In this document: positions 13,550 to 13,581 of the stretch, in pieces
How the letters are laid out: the number at the start of each line of letters is the position of its first letter
How positions within the stretch are numbered: position 1 is the stretch's first letter
From: CBDUXT01 sp965371245
Lineage (GTDB): Bacteria > Planctomycetota > Phycisphaerae > UBA1845
Reading direction: 5' to 3'
DNA: 13,581 nucleotides
Assembly: GCA_965371245.1 (NCBI GenBank)
Contig: CBDUXT010000126.1
Coordinates: 1-13,581 of the forward strand
Notes under the pieces: generated by a model
Databases searched by the model: none
The model's input: the letters and a program-made list of their open reading frames with translations, nothing else
Told to the model about the DNA's origin: nothing
Translations under genes and position numbers: made by a program

Positions 13550-13581
13550 CTCAAGCCTGGCGAGGCATGATGTCGATGGAC

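Overview
The window is an accessory, island-like stretch of a moderately GC-rich bacterial genome. Gene content recalls Planctomycetes or a similar environmental lineage: a stand-alone HNH-associated-repeat protein, a DUF6398 fragment, a RepB C-terminal-like fragment and an AAA-type ATPase resembling families I associate with that group. This host guess is an inference from family recall and is weak. No rRNA, tRNA or CRISPR array is visible.

Layout. 1-620: the broken 5' end of an IS630-type transposase, then a leader with a TATAAT-type promoter. 621-1487: an unrecognised 288-aa protein. 1488-2161: no convincing gene, but strong hairpins. 2162-3682 (minus): a two-gene unit, a CcbP-like calcium-binding protein followed by a conserved uncharacterised protein. 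3683-3972: non-coding, with a 40-bp interrupted palindrome. 3973-5620 (minus): a complete type IV AbiE toxin-antitoxin pair (DUF6088/AbiEi-like antitoxin, then AbiEii nucleotidyltransferase) behind a near-consensus promoter whose -10 box lies between perfect inverted repeats. 5832-9358 (plus): a divergent two-gene operon, a second AbiEi-type regulator overlapping by ATGA a 957-aa fusion of archaeo-eukaryotic primase (TOTE class), SF2 helicase and DUF559/Vsr-like nuclease. 9426-10085: a secreted DUF6448 protein with a His-rich tail. 10226-12612 (minus): a variant-Walker-A ATPase, a three-repeat HNH-associated-repeat protein, a frameshifted RepB C-terminal-like remnant and a small zinc-ribbon protein. 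12851-end: truncated DUF6398 and GmrSD/DUF262 genes.

How it fits together. The centre (about 3.97-9.36 kb) is a defence or conflict locus: a classical AbiE pair back-to-back with an operon in which an AbiEi-like protein is coupled to a primase-helicase-nuclease instead of to an AbiEii toxin. This is the best candidate for an under-described system. The flanks look like mobile-element and defence debris (IS630 and RepB remnants, truncated DUF6398 and GmrSD). All assignments come from motif reading and recall of families, without database searches.
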